A stretch of DNA of 64,000 bases from Sphingobacterium sp. JB170 (GCF_900163865.1 NZ_FUKU01000030.1:62001-126000), one strand, 5' to 3'. Shown: positions 36,510-46,054, counted from the first letter of the stretch. The notes: generated from the letters alone by a model not told the origin. Numbers and translations: made by a program.

Positions 36510-38024
36510 CTATTTATTCTTTACAACAACCTCATAAAGATCATTGCGCCGATCTTTCAATAATTTTACCGTTCCGTATTCATGCAAATCACGTAATGCA
36601 TATAAATCGACATCTGCAATTAATACCATCTCCGTATTTGGTGTCGCTTCTGCCTTGATACCGTTATTTGGAAACGCAAAATCTGAAGGCGTAAAAACCG
36701 CTGATTGTGAATACTGTATATCCATGTTATTTACACGCGGTAAATTCCCAACACAACCTGCAATGGCAACATAGCATTCATTTTCAATTGCTCGTGCTTG
36801 TGCGCAAGATCGAACCCGCATATATCCATTCTGCGTATCGGTCATAAAAGGTACGAACAATATCTGCATGCCTTGATCCGCCATAATTCGGCTTACCTCC
36901 GGAAATTCGACATCATAGCATATAAGCAACCCCACCTTACCACAATCCGTATCAAACACACCTATATCACTCCCTCCGGCCATGCCATAATACTTGAACT
37001 CATTCGGTGTTATATGGATCTTTTTATGTACATCTACTTTACCATTTCGATGGCACAGATATGAGGCATTATATAACTTCTTATATTCCATGATCGGCAT
37101 CGAACCGGCAATAATGTTTACATTGTAAGATATCGCCAACTCTTGCATCTTAACAATAATCCCCGAGGTAAGCTCCGCTAACTTTTCCATCGCGGCACGC
37201 TCGGGAAGGTGATTATAAGGGCTCATCAGGGGTGTATTGAAAAACTCCGGGAACAAGACAAAATCGGCGCCATAATCACTAACCGCATCGACGAAAAACT
37301 CTACTTGGTCGTAGAACTCTTCTACGTCTTTAAATGAGCGCATCTGCCATTGAACGAGTCCCAAACGAATAGTCTGTTTTGTCGTCGAATTTGATTTGGC
37401 ATCCGGTTCATAATAAATATTGTCCCACACGAGTAATGTGGCAAATTCGTTCGATTCTTTATCTCCAGGTAAATAGTTTTTTAAAATTTTCTGAACGTGA
37501 AAGTCATTCGACAACTGAAACGTTAATGTCGGATCGAAGATCTCTTTGCGCTTTACCTTTTCAATGTACGTCCGCGGTGTCATTTTATCCGCATAGTTAT
37601 GATAATTCGGTATCCGTCCACCTGCGACAATACCTTTTAGGTTCATCTCTTCACAGAGTTGTTTACGCGCATCGTATAACCGCCTTCCAAGGCGCAGTGC
37701 ACGATGGTCGGGGTGCACGAATACTTCGATCCCATATAAGGTATCGCCTTCGTCATCATGTGTCGTAAACTTCCCGTCATCGATGATCTCATAATACTTC
37801 TTCTGTAGATTCGTTTTTTTCGAGTCTATTATCAGAGACAATGCACAAGCGACCACCCTGCCATTTAATTCAACGCATAGTTGACCTTCTGGAAACAGCG
37901 TAAGTAGATCTTCTATATTTTCGCGCGTCCATACGCCTCCAGAATCACCGCCGTACGCCTTTTCCATAGATCGTTTAAGATCCTTATAATCTTCGTCCGT
38001 TAATATCCTAACCTCTATATCCAT
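36510..38024 (-). CDS. GNAT acetyltransferase fused to carbon-nitrogen hydrolase
   Basis: From ATG 38024 (a GTG lies six codons upstream) the 504-residue protein is two enzymes in one. Residues 1-210 are a GNAT domain with the acetyl-CoA loop VFVHPDHRALRLGRRLYDA. Residues about 218-504 are a nitrilase-superfamily amidase with Glu (LFPEFFNTP, about 260), Lys (HKKIHIT, about 335) and Cys (LLICYDVEFPE, about 369) intact. This fusion recurs in many bacteria with unknown substrate. An amide-repair or amidine-type reaction on a small metabolite is likely. Confidence 0.92.
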   Translation of the reverse strand: MDIEVRILTDEDYKDLKRSMEKAYGGDSGGVWTRENIEDLLTLFPEGQLCVELNGRVVACALSLIIDSKKTNLQKKYYEIIDDGKFTTHDDEGDTLYGIEVFVHPDHRALRLGRRLYDARKQLCEEMNLKGIVAGGRIPNYHNYADKMTPRTYIEKVKRKEIFDPTLTFQLSNDFHVQKILKNYLPGDKESNEFATLLVWDNIYYEPDAKSNSTTKQTIRLGLVQWQMRSFKDVEEFYDQVEFFVDAVSDYGADFVLFPEFFNTPLMSPYNHLPERAAMEKLAELTSGIIVKMQELAISYNVNIIAGSMPIMEYKKLYNASYLCHRNGKVDVHKKIHITPNEFKYYGMAGGSDIGVFDTDCGKVGLLICYDVEFPEVSRIMADQGMQILFVPFMTDTQNGYMRVRSCAQARAIENECYVAIAGCVGNLPRVNNMDIQYSQSAVFTPSDFAFPNNGIKAEATPNTEMVLIADVDLYALRDLHEYGTVKLLKDRRNDLYEVVVKNK

Positions 38025-38082
38025 ATATTCCGTTCTTGCCACAGCGAACTCTAGCTATCAGCCTCGCCCATATTATCTAAAT

Positions 38083-38111
38083 TAAACAAAAAGGAGAACT
38101 TCCCGTTCTCC
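38083..38111 (-). terminator. Terminator after the DUF3467 gene
   Basis: GGAGAAC-ttccc-GTTCTCC (7 pairs) continues on the minus strand into TTTTTGTTTA, 20 bases after the DUF3467 stop. Confidence 0.8.
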
Positions 38112-38130
38112 AATCTTTTTCTATAACAGC

Positions 38131-38481
38131 TTACGCCTCTCCTTTAGGACCACCAAAGTTCATGGGAATGGGAGGATCGTTAGTTTTGATCGGACCATTT
38201 CCCTCTTCATACCGGTTCACATTATCTTGAAGTGCCCCAAGGAGTCTTTTCGCGTGCTCGGGCGTCAAGACGATGCGAGACTTAACTTTCGCCTTAGGAA
38301 TACCCGGCATGATGCGGATAAAATCTAAAACAAACTCACTATTGGAGTGCGTAATAATTGCCAAATTACTATATATGCCTTCTGCAATCTCCTCGCTCAG
38401 TTCAATACTTAACTCGCTATTTTCTTCCGGCTCTGTACTATCGTTCTTCAAATCCATAAAATTAACATCAATTTTCGACAT
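38131..38481 (-). CDS. DUF3467 protein
   Basis: The 116-residue protein matches DUF3467. Its acidic N-terminus precedes EGIYSNLAIITHSNSEFVLD, and then comes the conserved GIPKAKVKSRIVLTPEHAKR with LLGALQDNVNRYEE. The fold is probably beta-rich; the function is unknown. The family is widely conserved in Bacteroidota. It begins 45 bases downstream of the M42 peptidase stop on the same strand and has its own terminator. Confidence 0.9.
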   Translation of the reverse strand: MSKIDVNFMDLKNDSTEPEENSELSIELSEEIAEGIYSNLAIITHSNSEFVLDFIRIMPGIPKAKVKSRIVLTPEHAKRLLGALQDNVNRYEEGNGPIKTNDPPIPMNFGGPKGEA

Positions 38482-38526
38482 TCTGTTTTTTCTAACTAAT
38501 ATATCAAATTATTACCGCTTATACGT

Positions 38527-39645
38527 TTATTTTGTAAACGTTCGGAAGTCCTGCCCAGATTCGATAACTAATATAGCTTCATAAATTAAGCGAATCACAT
38601 TGTCTACATCTTCCTTATGAATCATTTCCACGGTCGTATGCATATAGCGAAGTGGCAGGGAAATTAGTGCTGAAGGCACTCCACCATTGGAATACGCAAA
38701 GGCATCCGTATCCGTACCCGTCCACCTCGAGGAAGCCTGACGCTGGAACGGAATACTATTCTTTTGCGCAACTTCGATCAACAATTTATTCAGATTAACC
38801 TGTACCGCAGGCGCATACGATAACACCGGCCCCTGGCCACAGGCTAAATCTCCTTGGGTAATTTTATTAATCATTGGCGTCTGCGTATCGTGTGTAACGT
38901 CGGTCACGATTGCAATATTCGGCTTGATGTAGTCTGCAATCATCTCGGCCCCACGTAGACCAATTTCTTCTTGCACCGAATTTACAATATATAAGCCGAA
39001 GGGAAGTTTCTTTTTATTTTCCTTCAATAGCCGCGCTACCTCAGCGATCATAAATCCCCCTGCCCGGTTATCGAGTGCACGTCCCACATAATATCGATCG
39101 TTTAAGACCATAAATTCATCTTCGTAGGTCACCACACATCCAACGTGGATACCCATCTGTTCAACCTCCTCGTTGGATGTGGCTCCGCAATCCAAAAAGA
39201 TATTTTTCAGATTCGGGGTATCCTCTTTTTCGCCCGAACGAGTGTGGATTGCCGGCCAACCAAACACAGCTTTCACCATCCCATTATCTGTATGGATATT
39301 GACACGTTTAGATGGCGCAATCTGATGGTCAGATCCTCCATTGCGGATAACATAAATAAGACCATCTTTGGTGATATAATTTACGAACCATGAAATCTCA
39401 TCGGCATGCGCTTCAATAACGACCTTATAAGGCGCCTTAGGGTTAATAATCCCCATTGCTGTACCGTAATTATCGATATATGTTTCATCCACATAGGGCT
39501 TAAGGTAATCCAACCATAACCGCTGTCCCTGCCATTCAAACCCTGTAGGCGAGGGATTATTAATATATGTTTCAAAAAAACCAATTGACTTCTCGGTAAC
39601 AACCGAAACATGCGTCTTCTCTTCTTTTCCTTTTTTGTTCGCCAT
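38527..39645 (-). CDS. M42-family glutamyl-type aminopeptidase
   Basis: The 372-residue cytoplasmic metallopeptidase has the full M42 two-metal set. The residues lie in VVIEAHADEISW (His), RALDNRAGGF (bridging Asp), VQEEIGLRGAEM (Glu base and ligand), TDVTHDT (Asp) and MHTTVEMIH (His). M42 enzymes form tetrahedral dodecamers that trim peptides. Nothing is unusual in sequence. It sits divergent from lgt. Confidence 0.93.
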   Translation of the reverse strand: MANKKGKEEKTHVSVVTEKSIGFFETYINNPSPTGFEWQGQRLWLDYLKPYVDETYIDNYGTAMGIINPKAPYKVVIEAHADEISWFVNYITKDGLIYVIRNGGSDHQIAPSKRVNIHTDNGMVKAVFGWPAIHTRSGEKEDTPNLKNIFLDCGATSNEEVEQMGIHVGCVVTYEDEFMVLNDRYYVGRALDNRAGGFMIAEVARLLKENKKKLPFGLYIVNSVQEEIGLRGAEMIADYIKPNIAIVTDVTHDTQTPMINKITQGDLACGQGPVLSYAPAVQVNLNKLLIEVAQKNSIPFQRQASSRWTGTDTDAFAYSNGGVPSALISLPLRYMHTTVEMIHKEDVDNVIRLIYEAILVIESGQDFRTFTK

Positions 39646-39735
39646 GTTTTAAAAATTTGATAGGCAAAATAGAAAAAATTACAGGCATTTCAAATAAACA
39701 ATTGTTCGGAAATTAGGGAATAAACCATTTTGCTG

Positions 39736-39767
39736 TTGGAATTTATTAATGGATAACGTTATATTTA
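39736..39767 (+). promoter_or_regulatory. lgt promoter
   Basis: TTG (39736-39738), a 21-base spacer and TATATTTA (39760-39767) match the Bacteroidota -33/-7 pattern with one mismatch. The lgt ATG lies 17 bases further on. Confidence 0.5.
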
Positions 39768-39784
39768 CCATTTAAAATAGAACT

Positions 39785-40615
39785 ATGCTTTCAATCCTAA
39801 ATGTCTTCCATTGGAATATTGACCCAATTATTTTTCAAATTGGTTCTTTTGGTTTACGCTACTATGCATTGTGTTTTTTAGCGGCCTTCGTTGTTTCGTA
39901 CGTACTTATGCTTCGTGTTTTTAACAGAGAAGGGAAATCGCAAGAATTATTAGATCAATTAAGCATTTATATTTTCCTAGGCACACTGATCGGTGCACGG
40001 CTAGGCCATTGCCTATTTTATGAGTTCGACTATTATATGGCACATCCGCTAGAGATGATTCTCCCGTTTCGCATAAGCAATAATAATTTTGAATTCACAG
40101 GTTTTCAAGGTTTGGCTAGTCACGGGGGAGCAATTGGCATCATTACGGCATTATGGCTGTTCTCGCGAAAGACAAAAACAAATTTCGTTTGGATTGCCGA
40201 CCGTCTTGTCCTCGTCGTACCACTGGCAGGTGCATTTGTACGATTGGGGAATTTTTTCAATTCAGAAATCATAGGCCTACCGACGAGTTTACCGTGGGGC
40301 GTTGTTTTTGAAAAGCACGACGAAATAGCGCGACACCCCGCACAAATCTATGAAGCGATTTGCTACGTCATTATATTTCTTATTCTTTGGGCGATGTACC
40401 AGAAAAATAGTAAGCCCAAACCTGGTTTATTATTCGGTATATTCTTGGTTTTATTATTTGGCGTACGCTTCGGTCTTGAATTCTTCAAAGAGAATCAAGA
40501 GGCATTCGAAGAGGGCATGAAATTTAACATGGGCCAGTTACTTAGTCTTCCATTTGTGGCTATTGGATTTTATTTAATATTCAAAAAACCCAAAGCAGCA
40601 CCGGCCAAAAAATAA
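39785..40615 (+). CDS. lgt: Prolipoprotein diacylglyceryl transferase Lgt
   Basis: Lgt attaches diacylglycerol to the lipobox Cys of prolipoproteins, such as those encoded at 3.1, 4.2 and 59.9 kb. The 276-residue protein has seven or so hydrophobic helices, the substrate-binding GLASHGGAIGI region and the signature VRLGNFFNSEIIGLPT near residue 150. The basic Lys/Pro C-terminus is a usual cytoplasmic end. It is monocistronic. Confidence 0.96.
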   Translation: MLSILNVFHWNIDPIIFQIGSFGLRYYALCFLAAFVVSYVLMLRVFNREGKSQELLDQLSIYIFLGTLIGARLGHCLFYEFDYYMAHPLEMILPFRISNNNFEFTGFQGLASHGGAIGIITALWLFSRKTKTNFVWIADRLVLVVPLAGAFVRLGNFFNSEIIGLPTSLPWGVVFEKHDEIARHPAQIYEAICYVIIFLILWAMYQKNSKPKPGLLFGIFLVLLFGVRFGLEFFKENQEAFEEGMKFNMGQLLSLPFVAIGFYLIFKKPKAAPAKK

Positions 40616-40745
40616 TACAAAAAATCAGCCGCAACAAAGATTTATTCACGAAATACTGCTACCACAATTTTGGCACCATACAATGGCTCATACCAAAAAT
40701 TCGTATATGGTAAAAATTTAGCACAAAACTTTACGCTATACGTCG

Positions 40746-40775
40746 TACATTTGCGGAGTCGTGCCTGAGCACGAC
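40746..40775 (+). promoter_or_regulatory. MFS promoter with inverted repeat at the transcription start
   Basis: TACATTTG (40746-40753) is an exact -7 box. Four bases later GTCGTGC-ctga-GCACGAC (40758-40775) is a perfect 7-base inverted repeat, placed where RNA synthesis should begin. It could be a repressor operator or a 5' stem in the leader. Confidence 0.5.
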
Positions 40776-40793
40776 GCTTTTATCTGCGTACGC

Positions 40794-41999
40794 ATGCAAC
40801 AAACTAAAAAACCCAGTAGGACATTAGTCCTATTCATCCTCGGCTTACTCTCGGCAATCGGTCCATTTTCAATCGACATGTATCTTCCGGCGTTTAAAAT
40901 TATAGCATCGGATTTCGATACTTCTGTTGATTTGGTTCAATATTCGTTAACAAGCTTTTTCGTCGGTATTGCATTCGGTCAGCTAATCTACGGTCCATTA
41001 TTGGATCGTTATGGCCGAAAAAAACCTCTATTAATTGGTTTAACGATCTATATTGGCGCTACTTTTCTATGTATTTTCACCCGCGATATAGAACACCTTA
41101 TTCTTCTACGTTTTTTTCAGGCGCTAGGTAGCTGTGCGGGTATGGTCGCCGCACGTGCAATGATTCAAGATTATTACGAACCGCGCGAAGCGGCACGCGT
41201 GTTCAGTCTATTAATGCTTGTTATTGCGATCTCTCCAATATTGGCGCCCAGTGCAGGAGCATTCTTGATGAATCACCTCGACTGGCATTACATCTTCGTT
41301 TCCCTGTTGGTGATAGGGACATTTATTCTTTTAGCAACATACTTTAAACTACCCGAGTCATACCCGGGTAATAAGGACTTCTCCTTACGCCCAGCTGCAA
41401 TCACGAAAAACTTCTGGACAGTATTTACCAACAGAACCTTTTTAAGCTACAGTATGGTGGGATCAATTGCCTCGTCAGGCTTATATGCATACCTCGCTGG
41501 TTCTTCGTTTGTCATGCAGGAACAATACGGGTTAACGCAGTCTGAATATGGGCTGGCTTTCGCATTCGTAGCTTCGGCAATGGTGGTTGCTACGCAAATC
41601 AATCGGATTATTTTAAAAAGATGGACCAGTCCACAGATTAGCCGAATTGCAAATATCTGGCAAGCGCTTGTTGCACTCGTGCTCTTTGGTTTTCTTGTCA
41701 GCGATTTATTGACATTCCCGATTATGCTCGGACTTATTTTCTGCTACCTATTAGGACACGGTTTTATATTTCCCAATACCTCGGCGATGGCACTCTCTCC
41801 ATTCAAAACTCTTGCCGGAAGCGCATCAGCACTACTGGGCTGCATCCAAATGGCCATCGGCGCAGTTACCTCCGGACTGGTGAGTTTTTTTCACAACAAC
41901 ACGGCCTATCCAATGATATGTGTGATGGCAGTAGCAGCGGCAGGATCTTTGATCATTTCTGTTGTCGCCGCAAAACCCGGCGACCAAGGGGCAATTTAG
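40794..41999 (+). CDS. Bcr/CflA-type MFS multidrug transporter
   Basis: From ATG 40794 the protein has 401 residues and twelve predicted helices. The family DHA1 motif A is GQLIYGPLLDRYGRKKP near residue 65, and SIDMYLPAFK lies in helix 1, as in Bcr/CflA proteins. These export drugs or small peptides by proton antiport. An in-frame GTG at 40761 lies inside the inverted repeat; the ATG is preferred because it leaves a 35-base leader. Regulation by a repressor at the inverted repeat is inference. Confidence 0.92.
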   Translation: MQQTKKPSRTLVLFILGLLSAIGPFSIDMYLPAFKIIASDFDTSVDLVQYSLTSFFVGIAFGQLIYGPLLDRYGRKKPLLIGLTIYIGATFLCIFTRDIEHLILLRFFQALGSCAGMVAARAMIQDYYEPREAARVFSLLMLVIAISPILAPSAGAFLMNHLDWHYIFVSLLVIGTFILLATYFKLPESYPGNKDFSLRPAAITKNFWTVFTNRTFLSYSMVGSIASSGLYAYLAGSSFVMQEQYGLTQSEYGLAFAFVASAMVVATQINRIILKRWTSPQISRIANIWQALVALVLFGFLVSDLLTFPIMLGLIFCYLLGHGFIFPNTSAMALSPFKTLAGSASALLGCIQMAIGAVTSGLVSFFHNNTAYPMICVMAVAAAGSLIISVVAAKPGDQGAI

Positions 42000-42016
42000 T
42001 GTCTCGCTGGATTTGG

Positions 42017-42433
42017 CTAGAGAAAACTTTGAAGCCCCAAACGGTAACTAGGGAGGCCAAAACCACAAATGACACCGACACAATTCTTTGCTAAAAAAGA
42101 ATGATGTCTAAAATCTTCTCTTTGATGCACGTTGGAAATGTGCACCTCGACCACCGGTGTTTGAATCGCAGCTATCGCATCGCCAATCGCTAAGGACGTG
42201 TGGGTAAATGCACCCGCGTTGAGGACAATCCCGTGGTAGGAAAAGCCAATCTCATGCAGCTTGTCTATGATCGATCCCTCGTGGTTACTTTGAAAATAGG
42301 TCAATTCCACTTGTTCATATTCAGCTTTCAGCTCCTCGAAATAAGACTGAAAATCCCGGTCCCCATACACACTCTTTTCGCGAACCCCTAATAAGTTTAA
42401 GTTCGGTCCGTTAATTATAATTATTTTTTTCAT
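42017..42433 (-). CDS. aroQ: 3-dehydroquinate dehydratase type II
   Basis: AroQ removes water from 3-dehydroquinate in the shikimate pathway. The 138-residue length is typical. Diagnostic stretches are IINGPNLNLLGVREKSVYGD at the start (active-site Arg and Tyr), FQSNHEGSIIDKLHE, LNAGAFTHTSLAIGDA and VEVHISNVHQREDFRHHS (catalytic His). It follows the RemB-like gene by 34 bases on the same strand. Confidence 0.97.
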   Translation of the reverse strand: MKKIIIINGPNLNLLGVREKSVYGDRDFQSYFEELKAEYEQVELTYFQSNHEGSIIDKLHEIGFSYHGIVLNAGAFTHTSLAIGDAIAAIQTPVVEVHISNVHQREDFRHHSFLAKNCVGVICGFGLPSYRLGLQSFL

Positions 42434-42467
42434 CGAATTTCCCTAAACACTAAAGATAGACAATCTC

Positions 42468-44099
42468 CTAAATATCTCCATAAAAATTCCGGAATGAAGA
42501 ACGCAGCCCGATATTAAATATTCCAGACTTCTGGGTTGGGAATCCTTTAATCTGGTGATAGCGCTGCGTATACCCCAGTTCAAAACGGAGATTATATTTT
42601 GGATTTAAAACATAAGAAGCTTTGGCATCTAGATAATACAAATCATTCTTCACCCCCTGCCCTATTTTGTTCCCATACGTTTCAGGAATGGTCCGGTAGG
42701 ATTGAAAAATATCACCTCCCATATTCGTTCCATCTGCAGGGTCCGTTCCAAAACGGCTATACACGCCTTGCAAGGAAAAATCAAACCGGTTCCAAGAATA
42801 ATTAGCTATACCAATGAGCTCCTTGAAATTCGCTCCACGTGGATGTGCGAGCGGTTCCCCGTTATTACTATAATTAGAGATCGAGACAAAATGTTGATAA
42901 GTATAAGGTCTTACGACGTTATACTCCGCAAGAAAATTCAGGTGTTTAACATTAAAAATATCATAGCCGCGCGCCCCCACTTGTGCGCCCCATTTGTTAT
43001 GGGCGTATCCATCACCTCCGAAAAACTCCTTGGCTGTAAATTCACCGAGTAAAAATTGCCCATAAGCCGTTACGTTACGTAAAATTTTATACTTCGCGTT
43101 CAGTCCCAAAAACATTTTGTCGGGTGAGGTAGAATTATTGGATTCGACAGGCCGAATAAAAATCACTGGGCTTATATAATTGAAATCAAAGCCACGGTGT
43201 CCCGCCTGGTTTTTATTAGCCCAGACCACAGCCTGGAAAAAACCGACCGACAATCGATTACTAACGTTATAATCTAAGTATTGAAAAGCGCCCCATTTAG
43301 CTCCATCGCCATATTGACTACCTGAATCCAAAGAGTCAACTCTCGGATTGTCCGGATCGTTCATATACGCCCAAATCGAAGTATATTGCACGTTACCAAT
43401 TTTACCGGTCAGTTTTAATTGGGCATAATTCGATGAAAAATCGGACAGCAATAATGATCGATAACCATCACCTATATGATTTTTATCGTAGGCAAGCGTC
43501 GTTTGAAAATAATCGCTAAAATCATAGGTGACACTCGCCGTCGCGTATAACCAATCTTTTTTATTTCCAGATAAATGATCCACTCCTCCTTGCCCTGGTA
43601 TAACCTGGTTACGCTCGGCATACTCCGAGAGGTATCTTGGGAATACTCCTCGATTCTTATAGATACTCGCATAGTAGGTAAACTTATCGTTGATAGTCCC
43701 CCCGACTTGCGCGCCAACCGTACCGAGCCAGGTCGTTCTTTTATCCGAATCAATCATTTCTTTACCGATAACCAATTCAGGTAAAAAGTCTGCATAAAAC
43801 GTATGATTTTCATCTTTAACCTCAATAAGATGTTCATTAAATAATTTCCGTAGAAAACCGTTCTGCGTATCCATATGATTTGATGTGGCTAACGAATCAT
43901 ATTTTGTCAATAGTTCACCTCTTAAAAGATATGGTTTCGAGGCTGTATGGTAGCGTGTATCAGGCGAATAAAGTAGCTCATTGTATTTTTGAAAATGTTG
44001 ATAAGAATAAGGTAGATTCTTCACCTGTGCGACCACCGATTGCATAAAAGAAATTGCCAGCAGAACAGCAGAATATATAATAACGTTATTACGCTTCAT
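42468..44099 (-). CDS. Outer-membrane beta-barrel protein, RemB/Wzi-like
   Basis: The 543-residue protein has a Sec signal (MKRNNVIIYSAVLLAISF, cut near VVAQ). A region that could be periplasmic comes first, then alternating Tyr/Phe/Trp-rich strands typical of a barrel, for example YTSIWAYMNDPDNPRVDSLD and GFDFNYISPVIFIRPVES. The overall pattern resembles gliding-motility protein RemB of flavobacteria and the capsule-assembly protein Wzi. No other gliding gene is near, so capsule or surface-polysaccharide attachment is as likely. It is divergent from GH125 and precedes aroQ. Confidence 0.7.
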   Translation of the reverse strand: MKRNNVIIYSAVLLAISFMQSVVAQVKNLPYSYQHFQKYNELLYSPDTRYHTASKPYLLRGELLTKYDSLATSNHMDTQNGFLRKLFNEHLIEVKDENHTFYADFLPELVIGKEMIDSDKRTTWLGTVGAQVGGTINDKFTYYASIYKNRGVFPRYLSEYAERNQVIPGQGGVDHLSGNKKDWLYATASVTYDFSDYFQTTLAYDKNHIGDGYRSLLLSDFSSNYAQLKLTGKIGNVQYTSIWAYMNDPDNPRVDSLDSGSQYGDGAKWGAFQYLDYNVSNRLSVGFFQAVVWANKNQAGHRGFDFNYISPVIFIRPVESNNSTSPDKMFLGLNAKYKILRNVTAYGQFLLGEFTAKEFFGGDGYAHNKWGAQVGARGYDIFNVKHLNFLAEYNVVRPYTYQHFVSISNYSNNGEPLAHPRGANFKELIGIANYSWNRFDFSLQGVYSRFGTDPADGTNMGGDIFQSYRTIPETYGNKIGQGVKNDLYYLDAKASYVLNPKYNLRFELGYTQRYHQIKGFPTQKSGIFNIGLRSSFRNFYGDI

Positions 44100-44131
44100 A
44101 AATTAACAAATAATTTGCAGTTGACCATTGC

Positions 44132-44155
44132 AATTATTATTCCGAAATAATAATT
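44132..44155. promoter_or_regulatory. Perfect palindrome between divergent RemB-like and GH125 genes
   Basis: AATTATTATT-ccga-AATAATAATT, ten-base arms. It lies in the 200-base divergent spacer, nearer the RemB-like gene. Possible operator; an A+T-rich stem is also possible. Confidence 0.4.
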
Positions 44156-44299
44156 CATAACAAATGTATACATAATAAATCAAAACCGCGCAACATCGAA
44201 TAACATGCTAAATCGATTATCTGTCATTAATTTCCAATTTAATAACTATATTAGTTGCTACAACAGAACTAGAATTTGAATATAGACTGAATAGAACGA

Positions 44300-45721
44300 A
44301 TGAAACGAAGAAATTTTCTTAAAAACACAGCAGCCTTGAGCATGGGTTTAGCAGTAAGCAAGTTCTCTTTTGCCGATTCATTTAACGAATTTCCGACGGT
44401 TCGCGTGCCAGCCGATAAAAGACATTTCTCGAGTAAAGTCATCGAAGATGCCATCAAGGAATTTCAAAAAAATGTTTCCAACAAGGAATTGGGATGGCTT
44501 TTTAATAACTGTTTCCCAAACACACTTGATACAACAATTTATGACGAGTCAACCGCAGACAGGAGGCTTACCTATGTGATCACGGGTGATATCGATGCGA
44601 TGTGGCTGCGTGACAGTAGTGCACAGGTATGGCCCTACCTTCCGTTCATGAAAAAGGATAAAAAGTTAAAAGATCTAATATTGGGTTTAATCAACAAGCA
44701 ATCGCAGTGTATAAATATAGATCCGTACGCGAATGCATTTTACAATGACCCAAACAAAAAAGGGGAATGGTTTTCCGATCATACGGATATGACACCAGGC
44801 ATCCACGAGCGTAAATGGGAAATAGACTCTTTATGTTACCCGATCCGCCTTGCGTACCATTACTGGAAACAGACCAATGACGCCACTCCATTTGATGACC
44901 AGTGGGTACAAGCACAAGAAAATATTTATAAGACCTTTACGGAACAGCAGCGCAAAAATGACGTTGGTCCCTATAAGTTCGCGCGAACAACCGACCGAGG
45001 TTCTGACACACTGCAGGTCGATGGATTAGGCTATCCGGTAAATCCTGTGGGATTAATCTGTTCAGCATTCCGCCCATCAGATGATGCGTCAATTTTTCTT
45101 TTTCTCATCCCCTCCAACCTATTTGCCGTGGTAAGCTTACGTCAAGCTGCAGAGATACTACGCAAAGTAAAAAACAATACGGATTTAGCATCTCGTATGG
45201 AGGCATTAGCTAACGAAGTAGAAGATGCGGTAAATCGATATGGTATCGTCGAACACCCGGAGGCCGGAAAAATTTATGCTTTTGAAGTTGACGGGTATGG
45301 AAGCCAGATTTTAATGGATGATGCAAATGTTCCATCATTACTCGCTTTACCATATTTAGGCGCAGTAGACGTAAATGACGAAGTATATCAACGAACCAGA
45401 AAGTTTATTTTGTCGGAAAAAAATCCATTTTTCTTTAAGGGTTCCGCAGCAGAGGGCGTTGGCGGTCCACATATCGGGCGTGACATGATTTGGCCAATGT
45501 CAATCATTATGCGCGCATTCACCTCGAAAGATGACCAGGAGATCCAAGCGTGTATCCAGACACTTAAAAAAACGCACGGAGATACCGGCTTCATGCACGA
45601 GTCCTTTCATAAAGATGATCCTAAAAATTTCACGCGCCATTGGTTTGCATGGACCAATACCTTGTTCGGCGAACTCCTTTGGCACACCTATAACGAGAAC
45701 CCGAAATTACTCAAAGCCTAA
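44300..45721 (+). CDS. GH125 exo-alpha-1,6-mannosidase
   Basis: The 473-residue protein matches metal-independent exo-alpha-1,6-mannosidases of family GH125. It has GDIDAMWLRDSSAQVWPYLP near residue 95, DTLQVDGLGYPVNP, EVDGYGSQILMDDANVPSLL near residue 330 and GGPHIGRDMIWPMSIIM. The N-terminus MKRRNFLKNTAALSMGLAV is a twin-arginine-type signal ending near FSFADS. The enzyme is thus periplasmic or secreted and would trim yeast mannan or N-glycans. It stands alone without a SusC/D pair. Confidence 0.93.
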   Translation: MKRRNFLKNTAALSMGLAVSKFSFADSFNEFPTVRVPADKRHFSSKVIEDAIKEFQKNVSNKELGWLFNNCFPNTLDTTIYDESTADRRLTYVITGDIDAMWLRDSSAQVWPYLPFMKKDKKLKDLILGLINKQSQCINIDPYANAFYNDPNKKGEWFSDHTDMTPGIHERKWEIDSLCYPIRLAYHYWKQTNDATPFDDQWVQAQENIYKTFTEQQRKNDVGPYKFARTTDRGSDTLQVDGLGYPVNPVGLICSAFRPSDDASIFLFLIPSNLFAVVSLRQAAEILRKVKNNTDLASRMEALANEVEDAVNRYGIVEHPEAGKIYAFEVDGYGSQILMDDANVPSLLALPYLGAVDVNDEVYQRTRKFILSEKNPFFFKGSAAEGVGGPHIGRDMIWPMSIIMRAFTSKDDQEIQACIQTLKKTHGDTGFMHESFHKDDPKNFTRHWFAWTNTLFGELLWHTYNENPKLLKA

Positions 45722-45768
45722 GCCCCCTCAACGGCCTCCGCTTATAAAATAGGAGCGAATTAAAATCG

Positions 45769-45815
45769 GATGTGGTAAAACAGCGAGCTATCACTGTTTT
45801 ACCACATTTAAGCCC
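45769..45815 (+). terminator. Terminator after the GH125 gene
   Basis: ATGTGGTAAAACAG and its complement form a 14-base perfect stem around a ten-base loop, 49 bases after the GH125 stop. The remaining 333-base spacer to murI has no recognisable gene. Confidence 0.75.
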
Positions 45816-46017
45816 TTTCCTAAGAAGCGCGCGAAAGAACAAGATGGTTTACTTTTATGTTGATTGGATATAAAATTAAGGATCCCGAACCAGCGACAAA
45901 TTAGGGTATCTGGAACGCTTTAACCCAAAATTCAATCGAAGCTACCTCCGTCGTAGTCTGCAAAATAACAGCACGACAATTACGCGAATTCAGTTTTGAA
46001 AAACAAGTGAGAAACCT

Positions 46018-46025
46018 CATCTTTG
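46018..46025 (+). promoter_or_regulatory. murI promoter-like -7 box
   Basis: CATCTTTG, one mismatch from TAnnTTTG, lies 29 bases before ATG 46055. It falls inside the upstream part of the open frame and so argues for the later start. Confidence 0.4.
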
Positions 46026-46054
46026 CTTTATTATTCAGCGATAAGCAAGACAAC

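Noticed and set aside
37379-37768. 129-codon plus-strand frame in the nitrilase-fusion gene
   Set aside because: Antisense to the intact two-domain enzyme.
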